64,000 bases of DNA from Bdellovibrionales bacterium (GCA_018646675.1 JABGUH010000005.1:62001-126000); one strand, 5' to 3'; shown: positions 53,455 to 62,692, counted from the first letter of the stretch. Translations and numbers: made by a program. Notes: generated from the letters alone by a model not told the origin.

Positions 53455-53570
53455 ATTTATTCGGTATTTTGGGGTGGAAACTGTAGGGAGGACCGAGCAG
53501 GATGCGATCAGATGGATCGTACTTCATCATCTATTTCACGCTAAACCGGCCCTTTAAGGGCCGCTCTTTT
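53455..53570 (+). ncRNA. Candidate structured RNA with strong terminator
   Basis: Between two minus-strand genes the plus strand shows a run of paired arms: TCGGT (53461-53465) with ACCGA (53492-53496); GATG-CGATC (53501-53509) with GATCG (53515-53519) and CATC (53525-53528) as a nested hairpin; then CGGCCC-TTTAA-GGGCCG (53547-53563) followed by CTCTTTT, a classic terminator in the plus direction. No protein-coding gene on this strand precedes it. A -10-like TATACT lies at 53443-53448 with a poor -35. It may be a small regulatory RNA. No known RNA family is recognised. GACGA/TCGTC arms (53577-53612) further on probably end the gcvP transcript. Confidence 0.35.
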
Positions 53571-53655
53571 GACAGTGACGATAGATTGAGGCACCGATCG
53601 CTCCTTGTCGTCTGAGGGAGGGGTAAACTATAGGAATTTAAATATTTGTAATCTG

Positions 53656-56600
53656 TTACATTGCACCTTTGGCTTGGGCATGGTGGGCCAGGATCAGTTG
53701 GCCGATCTTTTTAGGTGTGATTTTCGCAAGCTCTGCTGGAGAGATCCTATTTTCAGGTAGATTGGGTAGTTGATCTCCAATTTTCTCACTTAAAACCAGC
53801 TCTTTGTTCGCCGCTACTTCATCCACCTTGGCGACTGGAGTAAAGTGGGGGGTAGTCGTTAACACCTCGGGGTGGTTATTGAGTAGTTGATCAATCTCCA
53901 ACATAATCGCAGTGAAGCGATCTAACTCTTTTTTATCAAAACTCTCTGTCGGTTCAATCATCATTCCTAGCGCTTCCGGAAAAGAGACAGTTGGCGCGTG
54001 AAGGCCAAAGTCTAAAAATAGTTTTCCCACCTTGGCAATCGCTATGTTTTTAGGAGTTCCACTTTCCTCAATCTTTTTAAACTCCTGATCTGACAGTGTA
54101 ATAATAAATTCATGCATCCGTTCAATCTGCTCTGCACCTCTGGGCAGCGTCGGGTAGCTATCAATTAGTTGTTGATAGAGATAACGGGCAGAGAGGACCG
54201 AGATAGCAGACATCTGGCGCACACCCTCACCTCCTAGTGCCATTAGGTAGCCGTAACCTCGCACCTTGTGGGCAAAATTGCCAAAATGACGATGGAAGCT
54301 ACCAATACTTTTTTCCGGTTTGACTGGGCGGTAGAGCTGCAGATCTCGATCAAACTCAATTTGCATACCTGGCAAGTAGGGAGTAAGTCGGGCACTGACC
54401 GCAACAATCGCATCTCCTGGGCCGCCTCCTCCATGGGAGATGGACCAAGTCTTATGAAGATTGTTATGGACGGCATCAACTCCTAGTTTGGACAGATCAA
54501 CCCAACCGGCGATGGCATTCATATTTGCCCCATCCATGTAGACCAGACCACCTGCTTGGGAGATTAGACTGCTCATCTCACGAAAATCGCGCTCAAAAAT
54601 GCCAGAAGTGTTCGGATTGGTAACCATGATACCAGCAATGTTTGCTCCATGTTGAGCAACTACTTGTCGTAGTTGGGGCATATCAATCTGCCCATGCTGG
54701 TCTGCATTGATAGTGATAATACCGCCCACCTGCTTGCCACCTTCGCGATAACTTTCAAAGCCTGCCATAGTGGCAGTCGCCGGATTGGTCCCATGAGCGG
54801 AACGAGGTATTAAAATCAGATTACGCTGACCATCCTCTCCACGATCACGATGGTAGGCTTGAAAAAGTTTTAAGCCGACTAACTCACCTTGGGCACCGGC
54901 CACTGGTTGAGTGGTAACTGCTGCTAAGCCAGTAATTGATTTGAATAGCTCTTGTGTCTGATAGAGGATTTCCAAGGCCCCTTGAGAATCTTTAACTGGT
55001 GCGTTGGGGTGTAGATCGGTAAAGCCTGATAGTGATGCTAAATAGTCATTAACCATTGGGTTGTACTTCATGGTGCAAGAGCCTAATGGATAGATAAAAT
55101 CATCTGGAGAGACATTTAACTCCCCAAGCTTGATATAGTACTCTGATAGAGTTTGCAGTGGGAAGGAGGGAAGTTTAACTGCATGTTTACGCAGAAGATT
55201 TTCTGTCGGTTGGGGGAGGGGAGTATCGTAATCATTCAGACTGACCTTGTCAGCACCCTCAAGTTGTTGGCAGTGCTGACTAATCATCTTAAGTAGATTA
55301 CTACTATCTTGAGGAGAGTTGCGGTCAGTAAAGCAGACCATCAGATCACCACTGTTACCTGTACGCTCTTTAACCTCTACTCCAGCATAGGGCCCTTGGA
55401 CCGCCGCTTGTTCAATAAAAGTAGTTAAATTACCAGGGAGCCGAATTACCAGTTCATTGTAAAATGGTGTATCGGGAAATGCTAGGTTCGCTCCTGGAAT
55501 CTTAATTAATTTCGAGGCAAAATCCAAGGCGAGATGGTACCCGTCGGTCGCCGCTTTTGCCATTCCCTCCTCTCCACGGGCCAAGATCGCCGCACCTGCT
55601 AAGGTGGCGATAAAGGCCTGGTTAGAGCAGATGTTAGAGGATGCTCTTTCACGGCGAATATGTTGTTCACGAGTTGAGAGCACCATACAGAGCGCCTGTC
55701 GGCCTTGGACATCAACTCCTTTACCGACATAGCGTCCAGAGGTAGAGCGGATAGAGTTGCGATCATTTTGGTTATAACGAATACCAAAAATTCCTAAGCC
55801 TGGACCACCATAGTTGGGGCCGAGCGCCAGATGTTGTCCCTCAGCTACAAACATGTTGCAGCCCTCTTCTTGTGTACCATACTCACTCGGAGGTATTAAC
55901 CCGCCACTACCTAATAAAATCGGGTCAATTACGGCAATACTTTTGATCTTAAACTCCAAGGCCAGATCGGTCAGAGTGTGAACATCTTCAAGGTTACCGA
56001 GGGAGTTTACCTGAGGAAAGGCGATTGCTGCTAGTTCACTCTGGTGCTCCTCAACCAGCTCTCGGGCCTGCTGGTAAGAGACTACCCCTCGCTCCTTATC
56101 CATTGGAATGGTAATAATTTTTATCTTTCGATCAAAGGCTAGAGTGTGTAGCACCTCTAGATCATTTGGATAGAGGGTCTCACAGACTAAAACACTCTCT
56201 CTTCCTCGCATCATCTTAGTCGCACTGGCCAGTGCTTCAAATAGTGCGGTCGAGCGGTCATAAAGTGAGGCATTGACCGCTTCAAAACCGGTTAGAGTTG
56301 AGATTAGTGATGAGTAGAGCCAGAGGCTCATCAAAGTACCCTGACTGCGTTCTGGCTGATAGGGGGTATAGGCGGTAGAGAGTCCTCGATTGTTAGCGAC
56401 TTCTCCTACCAATTCGGGAATTTTATAGTGAGGCAGACCATTTCCCAACAGTGATCGTTTAATATGATTCTTGCTTGATAGTTGGGTGATATGATCAATC
56501 AGCGGCCCATACTCTAAGGCCAAAGGTAGTTGATCGAAATCTGAAAACTTAAGATCTGCAGGAATGTGTTCAAATAGCTCTTCAACTCGACCAAGAGAGA

Positions 56601-56733
56601 TGGTTGAGAGCATCTCTTTTATCTCATCATCGGTTAAGGAGAGGTAGTATTTATTAAGCTCACGTTTGTGTTTGGTAGGATCAAATGGTAGTTTAGCTAA
56701 AAGGTCGCTGCTTATTTTTGTCGATGTTTTCAT
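53656..56733 (-). CDS. gcvP: Glycine dehydrogenase (decarboxylating), fused GcvPA-GcvPB type
   Basis: P protein of the glycine cleavage system, releasing CO2 from glycine and passing the aminomethyl group to H protein. 1025 residues. The N-terminal half (SLTDDEIKEMLSTISLG, YTPYQPERSQGTL, ASLYDRSTALFEA) resembles GcvPA, and the second half starting near LPSFPLQTLSEYYIKLGE has YPLGSCTMKYNP and the PLP lysine motif NNLHKTWSISHGGGGPG of GcvPB. So this is a fusion of the two-subunit type. A C-terminal tail of about 60 residues extends beyond usual homology. gcvT and gcvH are not nearby. ATG 56733 is divergent from rsmJ by 15 bp. Confidence 0.92.
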   Translation of the reverse strand: MKTSTKISSDLLAKLPFDPTKHKRELNKYYLSLTDDEIKEMLSTISLGRVEELFEHIPADLKFSDFDQLPLALEYGPLIDHITQLSSKNHIKRSLLGNGLPHYKIPELVGEVANNRGLSTAYTPYQPERSQGTLMSLWLYSSLISTLTGFEAVNASLYDRSTALFEALASATKMMRGRESVLVCETLYPNDLEVLHTLAFDRKIKIITIPMDKERGVVSYQQARELVEEHQSELAAIAFPQVNSLGNLEDVHTLTDLALEFKIKSIAVIDPILLGSGGLIPPSEYGTQEEGCNMFVAEGQHLALGPNYGGPGLGIFGIRYNQNDRNSIRSTSGRYVGKGVDVQGRQALCMVLSTREQHIRRERASSNICSNQAFIATLAGAAILARGEEGMAKAATDGYHLALDFASKLIKIPGANLAFPDTPFYNELVIRLPGNLTTFIEQAAVQGPYAGVEVKERTGNSGDLMVCFTDRNSPQDSSNLLKMISQHCQQLEGADKVSLNDYDTPLPQPTENLLRKHAVKLPSFPLQTLSEYYIKLGELNVSPDDFIYPLGSCTMKYNPMVNDYLASLSGFTDLHPNAPVKDSQGALEILYQTQELFKSITGLAAVTTQPVAGAQGELVGLKLFQAYHRDRGEDGQRNLILIPRSAHGTNPATATMAGFESYREGGKQVGGIITINADQHGQIDMPQLRQVVAQHGANIAGIMVTNPNTSGIFERDFREMSSLISQAGGLVYMDGANMNAIAGWVDLSKLGVDAVHNNLHKTWSISHGGGGPGDAIVAVSARLTPYLPGMQIEFDRDLQLYRPVKPEKSIGSFHRHFGNFAHKVRGYGYLMALGGEGVRQMSAISVLSARYLYQQLIDSYPTLPRGAEQIERMHEFIITLSDQEFKKIEESGTPKNIAIAKVGKLFLDFGLHAPTVSFPEALGMMIEPTESFDKKELDRFTAIMLEIDQLLNNHPEVLTTTPHFTPVAKVDEVAANKELVLSEKIGDQLPNLPENRISPAELAKITPKKIGQLILAHHAQAKGAM

Positions 56734-56748
56734 AGCGAGAGTACTATC

Positions 56749-57591
56749 ATGAGCGGGTTAAACTCCACAAGTGTCACAGATGTTAAGTCGTCGATTTTTT
56801 TCTACCATCCAGCCGGGGAGCTCCCTCCGCTTACTATCTCTAATTTAATGCAACGATACAGCGTGCCATTTAAACACTCTATTCCTTTAGATTGGTCTAT
56901 CTACTACCAACTGATTGATGGGCAACTAAAATTGGTGGTTAATGGGACACCGTTAGGAGAGAGGGCGATTGCGCCTATCTCGATCGATCTTATCTCTATG
57001 CTTAAATACCACCTGCGTCAAAATTACTCCATTAAGCGCGAGCCATTTTTTAAGGCACTGGGCCTAAGTGGTAATGAGAGGATTTCAGTAGTTGATGCCA
57101 CCTGTGGCATGGCCCAAGACAGTATGTTGATCCTATCAGTCGGCGCAATCGTAACATCCTATGAACGGTCTAACATACTGATTCCATTGATATTGGATGG
57201 GGTTGAGCGGATGAGAAATGGACTTTCGCAGGAGGTCGGATCAGAGCGAGCAGCCTCTATTTTGGAGCGGTTTCAATTTTGTCCTGCTGATCTTTTCCAG
57301 ATGAGCAGTAACAGTCAGGTGGGTCAATTAGAACGTCCACAGGTGATCTATCTTGATCCCATGTATAGTTCCCAATCGGGTCGTCATAAAGCGCAGTCTA
57401 ATATTAGAATGCGCCTTTTACAGCAGATATTGGCACCACAGGACGATGAGAATCAACTTTTGGTATGGGCACAACGCTACGCTCTTAAGCGAGTGGTCGT
57501 AAAGCGAGCGTTGCGAGCCGATCCTTTAGGTGGGGTTACACCCCACCACACCCATTGTGGCAAGAGTACACGCTATGATGTTTACTGTTGA
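56749..57591 (+). CDS. rsmJ: 16S rRNA m2G1516 methyltransferase, RsmJ-like
   Basis: SAM-dependent methyltransferase of 280 residues, matching the RsmJ family: SAM motif VVDATCGMAQDS (near residue 115), SYERSNILIPLILDGVERM, and YLDPMYSSQSG. The C-terminus VVVKRALRADPLGG and GKSTRYDVYC is typical. It would modify a guanine in 16S rRNA helix 45 region. N-terminus is longer than in E. coli. GAGAG precedes ATG 56749, and its start is 15 bp from the divergent gcvP start, so both promoters must sit within the partner's coding sequence. Confidence 0.85.
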   Translation: MSGLNSTSVTDVKSSIFFYHPAGELPPLTISNLMQRYSVPFKHSIPLDWSIYYQLIDGQLKLVVNGTPLGERAIAPISIDLISMLKYHLRQNYSIKREPFFKALGLSGNERISVVDATCGMAQDSMLILSVGAIVTSYERSNILIPLILDGVERMRNGLSQEVGSERAASILERFQFCPADLFQMSSNSQVGQLERPQVIYLDPMYSSQSGRHKAQSNIRMRLLQQILAPQDDENQLLVWAQRYALKRVVVKRALRADPLGGVTPHHTHCGKSTRYDVYC

Positions 57592-57653
57592 TTAAAAGAT
57601 GGTTATGATCCTCATGCAATTTTTATTATTTTTCTCGGTGTAAGGAGTTGATT

Positions 57654-58664
57654 ATGGCGGTTTCATATCATGATTTAGGACTGGTTAATACTAAGAAGAT
57701 GTTTGAGCATGCAGTGGCCGGAGGCTATGCCATTCCTGCTTATAACTTTAACAATATGGAGCAACTTCAAGCGATCGTTAATGGATGTGCTGAGTCTGAC
57801 TCTCCTTTTATTCTACAAGTTTCCAGTGGTGCTCGTAAGTACGCCAATCAGACCCTCTTGACCTATATGGCCCAAGGGGCGGCAAAACTACTGACAGAAA
57901 TTAATCCTCATCTGAAGTTTGCACTTCACCTTGATCATGGTGACACTTATGAACTCTGTGTTAGCTGTATTGAGTCTGGCTTCTCATCAGTTATGATTGA
58001 TGGTTCACACCATGATTTTGATACTAATATTGAGTTGACCAAAAAAGTAGTTGAGTATGCCCATGCTCATGATGTTGTAGTTGAAGGGGAGTTGGGAGTG
58101 CTGGCCGGAATCGAAGATGATGTAGTGGCAGAAAAATCTACCTATACTCAGCCGGAAGAGGTGGAAGAGTTTGTTCAGCGTACAGGGGTTGACTCACTGG
58201 CAATATCGATTGGCACTAGCCATGGCGCAAACAAATTTTCTCCAGATCAGTGTACTAAAGATGAAAATGGGGTGTTGATTCCACCTCCACTACGTTTTGA
58301 TATTTTAGAGGAGATTGAGAAGCGAATTCCCGGCTTTCCCATTGTATTGCATGGATCATCTTCTGTCGTACCAAGGTATGTTGATATGATTAATAGCAAT
58401 GGTGGTGCAATGAAAGATGCGGTTGGGATTCCTGCCGAGCAGTTACGTCGAGCAGCCAAATCCTCTGTTTGTAAGGTTAATATTGACTCTGATGGCCGCT
58501 TGGCAGTTACGGCGGTAATTCGTAAAGTATTTAACGAAAGTCCAGAGCAGTTTGATCCTAGAAAGTATCTCGGCCCGGCCCGAGATGAGCTTACCAAGAT
58601 GATTATAGATAAGAATAAAGAAGTATTAGGGAGTGCAGGTAGAGGTATTGAAATTTTTGCGTAA
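57654..58664 (+). CDS. fba: Class II fructose-1,6-bisphosphate aldolase
   Basis: Zinc-dependent aldolase, 336 residues: LHLDHGDTYE with the zinc ligand His, MIDGSHHDFDTNI, VVEGELGVLAGIEDD, GTSHGANKF and VLHGSSSVVP. The long C-terminal region (GGAMKDAVGIPAEQLRRAA, VNIDSDGRLAVTAVIRKV, FDPRKYLGPARDEL) is of the class IIB type. ATG 57654 has AAGGAG; the TTG at 57648 overlaps that site. With pgk, tpiA and ppdK in the window, the central glycolysis genes are loosely clustered. It is followed 38 bp later by a cytochrome c gene. Confidence 0.95.
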   Translation: MAVSYHDLGLVNTKKMFEHAVAGGYAIPAYNFNNMEQLQAIVNGCAESDSPFILQVSSGARKYANQTLLTYMAQGAAKLLTEINPHLKFALHLDHGDTYELCVSCIESGFSSVMIDGSHHDFDTNIELTKKVVEYAHAHDVVVEGELGVLAGIEDDVVAEKSTYTQPEEVEEFVQRTGVDSLAISIGTSHGANKFSPDQCTKDENGVLIPPPLRFDILEEIEKRIPGFPIVLHGSSSVVPRYVDMINSNGGAMKDAVGIPAEQLRRAAKSSVCKVNIDSDGRLAVTAVIRKVFNESPEQFDPRKYLGPARDELTKMIIDKNKEVLGSAGRGIEIFA

Positions 58665-58702
58665 ACTCTTCAACCGATAAATTTGATCAGGAGCTATTAG
58701 TT

Positions 58703-59050
58703 ATGAGTAGAGGATTTGTTACTTTTGTTGTTGTAGGACTATTTATAGTTATCACCCTTCCCAAGGTATATGCTTTTAATGCAGAGACTACCTTTAATGG
58801 GGTTTGCGCTGCTTGCCACTCCATTGGACAGGGAAAAAGAGTGGGACCAGATTTAAAAGGTGTGACCAAAAGACGTCAGCAGGATTGGTTGATTAAATTT
58901 ATCAAAGATCCTATGGGGATGGTAGCAAGTGATCCCGTTGCGAAGAAGCTTTTTGATGAGTATAACAAGATACCCATGCCACCTCAGCCGACACTAAAGG
59001 ACGGTGATATTAAAGCCATTTTGGATTATATCAAGAAGAAGTCCAAGTAG
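58703..59050 (+). CDS. Class I c-type cytochrome
   Basis: A 115-residue periplasmic electron carrier. Signal peptide (FVTFVVVGLFIVITLPKVYAF), then the haem-binding CAACH near residue 36, GKRVGPDLKGV and a late methionine ligand in KIPMPPQP. C-terminal helix is Lys-rich (AILDYIKKKSK). GGAG precedes ATG 58703. It may donate electrons to a terminal oxidase; the orphan oxidase subunits at 37 kb are possible but unlinked partners. Confidence 0.93.
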   Translation: MSRGFVTFVVVGLFIVITLPKVYAFNAETTFNGVCAACHSIGQGKRVGPDLKGVTKRRQQDWLIKFIKDPMGMVASDPVAKKLFDEYNKIPMPPQPTLKDGDIKAILDYIKKKSK

Positions 59051-59077
59051 TCTATTTCATACAGGACTTCTCGGTTA

Positions 59078-59120
59078 CCTTCCCTTCTCAAGTAATTATT
59101 GATAAGGGAGGGGATTATTC
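59078..59120 (+). terminator. Probable Rho-independent terminator after the cytochrome gene
   Basis: CCTTCCCTT (59078-59086) pairs with AAGGGAGGG (59104-59112) with one wobble, and an inner TCAA/TTGA stem closes a 7-base loop. The following GATTATTCTT is moderately T-rich. Confidence 0.5.
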
Positions 59121-59220
59121 TTCCTGCTCTATTTTCGTAACTATTTTTCATGATTTAGGGTAAAATGCTAGGTAACATTTGGTTTATATAATATGTAGCA
59201 ATTCAGGAAATTAGTGGGAT

Positions 59221-60204
59221 ATGAGCGACAAGCAGCCAGACGACTCGACAGCAACACAAGAGTACATTGATATCAGTTTGATGATATTGAAGCGCTTCTC
59301 CGGCCGTTTGGTTTTCGATGTCTTTATCAGACGTAGTGCTACCCACTATACTAAAGTATTTCAAAAAGGTGATACTGTTTGCTGGAATAGAGTGGAGACC
59401 TATCGAGAGAAGGGGTTACGTCACTTCTGTCTGTTGGCGGAGGATTTTGATAAGTACACCATAATGGTGAAATATCTAGGACGTACGATTGCACAATCTT
59501 CGGGTAAATTTTCTGCAGCCGAAACTGTTGTTGTCTTAAAAGAGACAGTCAACAGTACTATTCAGGATATTGTGGATAGTGGTGAGATCAGTGAGCAGTC
59601 TGTCGAGAGCGCCGCAAATATAGTTACTGTCTGTGTTGATAACCTCTCCAGAGATACCGAGGTATTATTTCGATTAATCAAGGCAATGGGCGAGAAGGGC
59701 TATCTACAAAAACACTCTATTTCCACTAGTATCTTTTCCATTCTATTAGCAAAGGCATCTGGGATTAATAGTGCCCCCTTACTACAAAAGATTGCTCTTG
59801 GTGGTTTCTTACATGATATTGGAATCAGTCAGTTATCTTTTATGCCTTATGAAAAAGAGAATTTTACAGACAAAGAGAATGAGGAGATGGAGCGTCATCC
59901 TATCTTTGGCCGCGAGATGTTGGAAGGGGTCAAAGGAATTAGCAATGATGTTTTAGAGATCGTTTTACAGCATCATGAAAAGGCGGATGGTAGTGGATAC
60001 CCCAATGGAAATAAGCTCTCCTTTCCACCGGCCCAGATTGTAGCGCTGGCCAATGAGTTCTCGGCCCTCTCTTTGCGGCACCCGGGGCGAGATCCGATGA
60101 AGCCAAAGGATATTTTTGAAGCGTTTCGTGGGCGCAGTCAAGAGTACAATGAGACACTTCTAGATCACTTTGAAAATCTTATTCGGCCTAATCGCAACCG
60201 GTAA
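59221..60204 (+). CDS. HD-GYP domain protein
   Basis: A 327-residue predicted cyclic-di-GMP phosphodiesterase. N-terminal 120 residues form an unrecognised regulatory domain (YIDISLMILKRFSGRLVFDVFIRR, HFCLLAEDFDKYTIMVKYLG). The HD-GYP part has LKHSIS-like KHSISTSIFS, GGFLHDIGISQL (HDIG), RHPIFGREML, and HHEKADGSGYPNG (HHExxDGxGYP), so the catalytic set is complete. It starts at ATG 59221, with a GTGGGA-like site, and is 15 bp upstream of a degenerate paralogue. Confidence 0.87.
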   Translation: MSDKQPDDSTATQEYIDISLMILKRFSGRLVFDVFIRRSATHYTKVFQKGDTVCWNRVETYREKGLRHFCLLAEDFDKYTIMVKYLGRTIAQSSGKFSAAETVVVLKETVNSTIQDIVDSGEISEQSVESAANIVTVCVDNLSRDTEVLFRLIKAMGEKGYLQKHSISTSIFSILLAKASGINSAPLLQKIALGGFLHDIGISQLSFMPYEKENFTDKENEEMERHPIFGREMLEGVKGISNDVLEIVLQHHEKADGSGYPNGNKLSFPPAQIVALANEFSALSLRHPGRDPMKPKDIFEAFRGRSQEYNETLLDHFENLIRPNRNR

Positions 60205-60219
60205 TTGGGGGTAACTTTT

Positions 60220-61008
60220 TTGAGTAAGGCAAGTATGGCAAACTTTACAGTGAATGGATGTTGGCTAGAAGAGCCTGTGATAAAGTTTGCATCTTCTGGC
60301 GATGTTAAAGGAACGGTCTCCCAATTAAAGGAAGAGCTTGGCCAGATTGTTGTCGATCTAGATAGAAGTACAACATACCATTTAAAGAAGTCTCAACTGT
60401 TGAAGCCAGTTGGTATTGTACGGAAGGTGTTAGACGATATCGCTGCCCACCCATCAACTCTATTTGCGACTGTTCAATCCTTTTATACCCATCAGACCAG
60501 CATGCTAATAAGTTCATTGGAAGCGGCACTATTATCTGCTCTATTGACCGAGACAATTGGAGAGAAGTCAAAAGAGTCTTTGCAAATTGTAGCAATGGGG
60601 GGGCTATTACATGAGATTGGGATAGCACAGCTAACCTTTGATCCCTTTGCAGATGTTAAAGTGTTTAATGGTGAGCAGCGTGTTGAGTTTATGCAGCACC
60701 CTATATCGGGATATAATATTCTACGTAATCTTCCTGGTATTTCCCCAGAGGCACTTTTAATCGTTTTACAGCACCATGAGTGGACAAATGGCCACGGATT
60801 TCCCTATATGTTAAAGAATATCTACCCCTTGGCAAAGATCGTCTCTATCGTAGCAGAGTTTGTCTATCGCACTCATACTCACCTTGCCCACCCTGGGTTT
60901 AAGGCTGATGATGCTATTTCAATGGTTTGTAGCGACACAGGAAAATTTAGCCCTGAGCTATCATTAACTCTAAAAAAACTTATTCTTGGAGCAGAGAAAG
61001 GGACTTAG
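60220..61008 (+). CDS. Degenerate HD-GYP paralogue
   Basis: A 262-residue paralogue of the preceding HD-GYP protein, missing its N-terminal regulatory domain. Aligned motifs are altered: GGLLHEIGIAQL (HE instead of HD), QHPISGYNIL, and HHEWTNGHGFP (GFP instead of GYP). The altered metal-ligand Asp suggests loss of catalysis and a binding or regulatory role. Start is TTG 60220 (GGGGG upstream) or ATG 60235. Co-transcribed with the active partner. A perfect hairpin (61002-61026) overlaps its stop codon. Confidence 0.72.
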   Translation: MSKASMANFTVNGCWLEEPVIKFASSGDVKGTVSQLKEELGQIVVDLDRSTTYHLKKSQLLKPVGIVRKVLDDIAAHPSTLFATVQSFYTHQTSMLISSLEAALLSALLTETIGEKSKESLQIVAMGGLLHEIGIAQLTFDPFADVKVFNGEQRVEFMQHPISGYNILRNLPGISPEALLIVLQHHEWTNGHGFPYMLKNIYPLAKIVSIVAEFVYRTHTHLAHPGFKADDAISMVCSDTGKFSPELSLTLKKLILGAEKGT

Positions 61009-61040
61009 CTTACGGCGCGCTAAGTCATTAATCTCTCTTT
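61002..61040 (+). terminator. Terminator-like hairpin overlapping the stop codon
   Basis: GACTTAGC (61002-61009), a 9-base loop and GCTAAGTC (61019-61026) form a perfect 8-bp stem. It includes the TAG stop of the degenerate HD-GYP gene, and is followed by a pyrimidine-rich run (CTCTCTTTCTCC). Confidence 0.5.
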
Positions 61041-61141
61041 CTCCTGGCCCTCATATATGAATTGTATCATTACTGGCATGATCGCTAGTTTTATGGTCTA
61101 TTTTAATGATGAATTACCTACTGTTTGAGATAAGGATGTCT

Positions 61142-62692
61142 ATGTTGATGAGAGCTGCTGGCCATATTCTACTTTATATTACTTTTATCTCTTTATTGCC
61201 GCTAAATGCTGTCGCTGCAGTTCCCGGGAACGTTTGGCAGGATTTTTATACCGATGACGAGGCGTATCATCGATTAGTTGATGAACCTGGAGAGAGGACA
61301 GATGAAGAGCTTCCCAGCGAAGCACTTTTAAAGTCTGATATTGATTTTTTTAAGCAGCAGTTACAGCAGCTTTTTTCCATGAGAATTGAGCTGATTAATC
61401 TAACTGACCAGTTAAGAATCAAAATTGAACAACATCAGCCATTTTCTAGCCGCGAGCTTCAAGAGCTAAATCGTCAATTTACTCTGCGTTTGGCAATACG
61501 TAATGATTTTATCAGTCTGATTGATCGTTATATCCCATTTATTCGTAGTGATGATTTGGAGTCAACATTTAGACATAAGGGAATCTCTTTTGCTTTGGCC
61601 CTAAATCTTGCCTTGATCGACGATCATGATACCGTGTTACGATTTTTTGAAAAAGAAGCCCGCCTTCGCAAAATACTGAATGAGGATGATCCAAGTAACA
61701 GTCGGGAGCCTCACCAACTCTGGAAAAGCTTGAAGAAGTTTCATAAGTTGAAATATCTGTTCGCCAAAGTACAGGGAATTAAGATCTTCAATAAGTATTA
61801 CGATCAGTTTCGTAGCGAACTAGAAGGAGATTTAGATTTTAACTTTATTGCAAAGATTATTATTGGTAGTGAGACTTATAAAGAATATATATCACACCCC
61901 AACAATGGCTATTGGCAGGAACTTTTCCGGCACTTTGCCACGATTTATTGGCATCGCCGTTTAGCTTCTGAAGATCAGGCGCGACGAGCACTTGGTGCGC
62001 TCTCGTCTACAGCAAGTGAGATGTTCAGTACGGTGGTCGGACAGGTAGGTTGGCGTCGTGGTATGCTCGATGGTGATCTAGAGCTAGAACAGTCCCTGAC
62101 CGCTATATTAGAGCCCCTAGATATCATAACAGAGAAGACACCATTCAGACTTACCGATAGCTTTATTCCAGGCTTTTGGGGACACAATGCGCTCTGGCTA
62201 GGTAGCAAAGAGCAGTTAGTGGAACTGGGCCTATGGGCCCATCCAGCAGTCACCCCACACCATACGTTGATTGAACAGGGATATGGCATCATTGAAGCAA
62301 TACGAAAAGGGGTGATGCTCTCAACGATAGAGTTATTTACCAATGTGGACTCATTAGGTGTTTTGCGTAAGGGAGAGATCACTTCTGGAGAGTTACGCCG
62401 GGGAATTATTAATGCTTTTAATCATTTAGGAAAGCCATATGATTTTTCCTATGACATTGAGACCTCAGATGCCTTGATCTGTTCGGAGTTGATCTACCTG
62501 ACCTTTGAACGGATATTCTGGCCGACTCGTTACTATCTTGGGCGTTGGACTTTGCTGCCTGATGATGTGGTTTCAAGAACTTTAGATAGTGGACCACTTA
62601 GTGTTGAGCTGCTCTACCTAGATGGAGAGCAGATTGAGAGTAATCTAGTCGTAGGTGAGATGGCCCGCCTGATGGAGAGTTACCAGCGATAG
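61142..62692 (+). CDS. Exported YiiX-like (NlpC/P60-superfamily, permuted papain-fold) hydrolase
   Basis: 516 residues with signal peptide (HILLYITFISLLPLNAVAAV). The first 300 residues are helical and charged with no recognised domain. The C-terminal 190 resemble the permuted-papain YiiX/YaeF family: FIPGFWGHNALWLG (His near residue 345), DFSYDIETSDALICSELIYL (Cys). Members cleave amide or ester bonds in the envelope or in lipids. ATG 61142 has AAGGA; earlier ATGs (61106, 61136) are less well placed. The 3' end overlaps the convergent barrel gene by 13 bp. Confidence 0.72.
   Translation: MLMRAAGHILLYITFISLLPLNAVAAVPGNVWQDFYTDDEAYHRLVDEPGERTDEELPSEALLKSDIDFFKQQLQQLFSMRIELINLTDQLRIKIEQHQPFSSRELQELNRQFTLRLAIRNDFISLIDRYIPFIRSDDLESTFRHKGISFALALNLALIDDHDTVLRFFEKEARLRKILNEDDPSNSREPHQLWKSLKKFHKLKYLFAKVQGIKIFNKYYDQFRSELEGDLDFNFIAKIIIGSETYKEYISHPNNGYWQELFRHFATIYWHRRLASEDQARRALGALSSTASEMFSTVVGQVGWRRGMLDGDLELEQSLTAILEPLDIITEKTPFRLTDSFIPGFWGHNALWLGSKEQLVELGLWAHPAVTPHHTLIEQGYGIIEAIRKGVMLSTIELFTNVDSLGVLRKGEITSGELRRGIINAFNHLGKPYDFSYDIETSDALICSELIYLTFERIFWPTRYYLGRWTLLPDDVVSRTLDSGPLSVELLYLDGEQIESNLVVGEMARLMESYQR

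Noticed and set aside
53395-53655. RNase P RNA, SRP RNA, tmRNA or 6S RNA in the gap before the phosphoesterase gene
   Set aside because: Their conserved cores were looked for and not seen. Only a generic structured-RNA candidate remains.
56733-56748. Glycine riboswitch ahead of gcvP
   Set aside because: Only 15 bases separate the start codons of gcvP and rsmJ, and the DNA beyond is rsmJ coding sequence; no riboswitch structure fits.
61975-62382. 135-codon minus-strand frame inside the YiiX-like gene
   Set aside because: The YiiX-like reading frame across it carries the family motifs; the minus frame has none.
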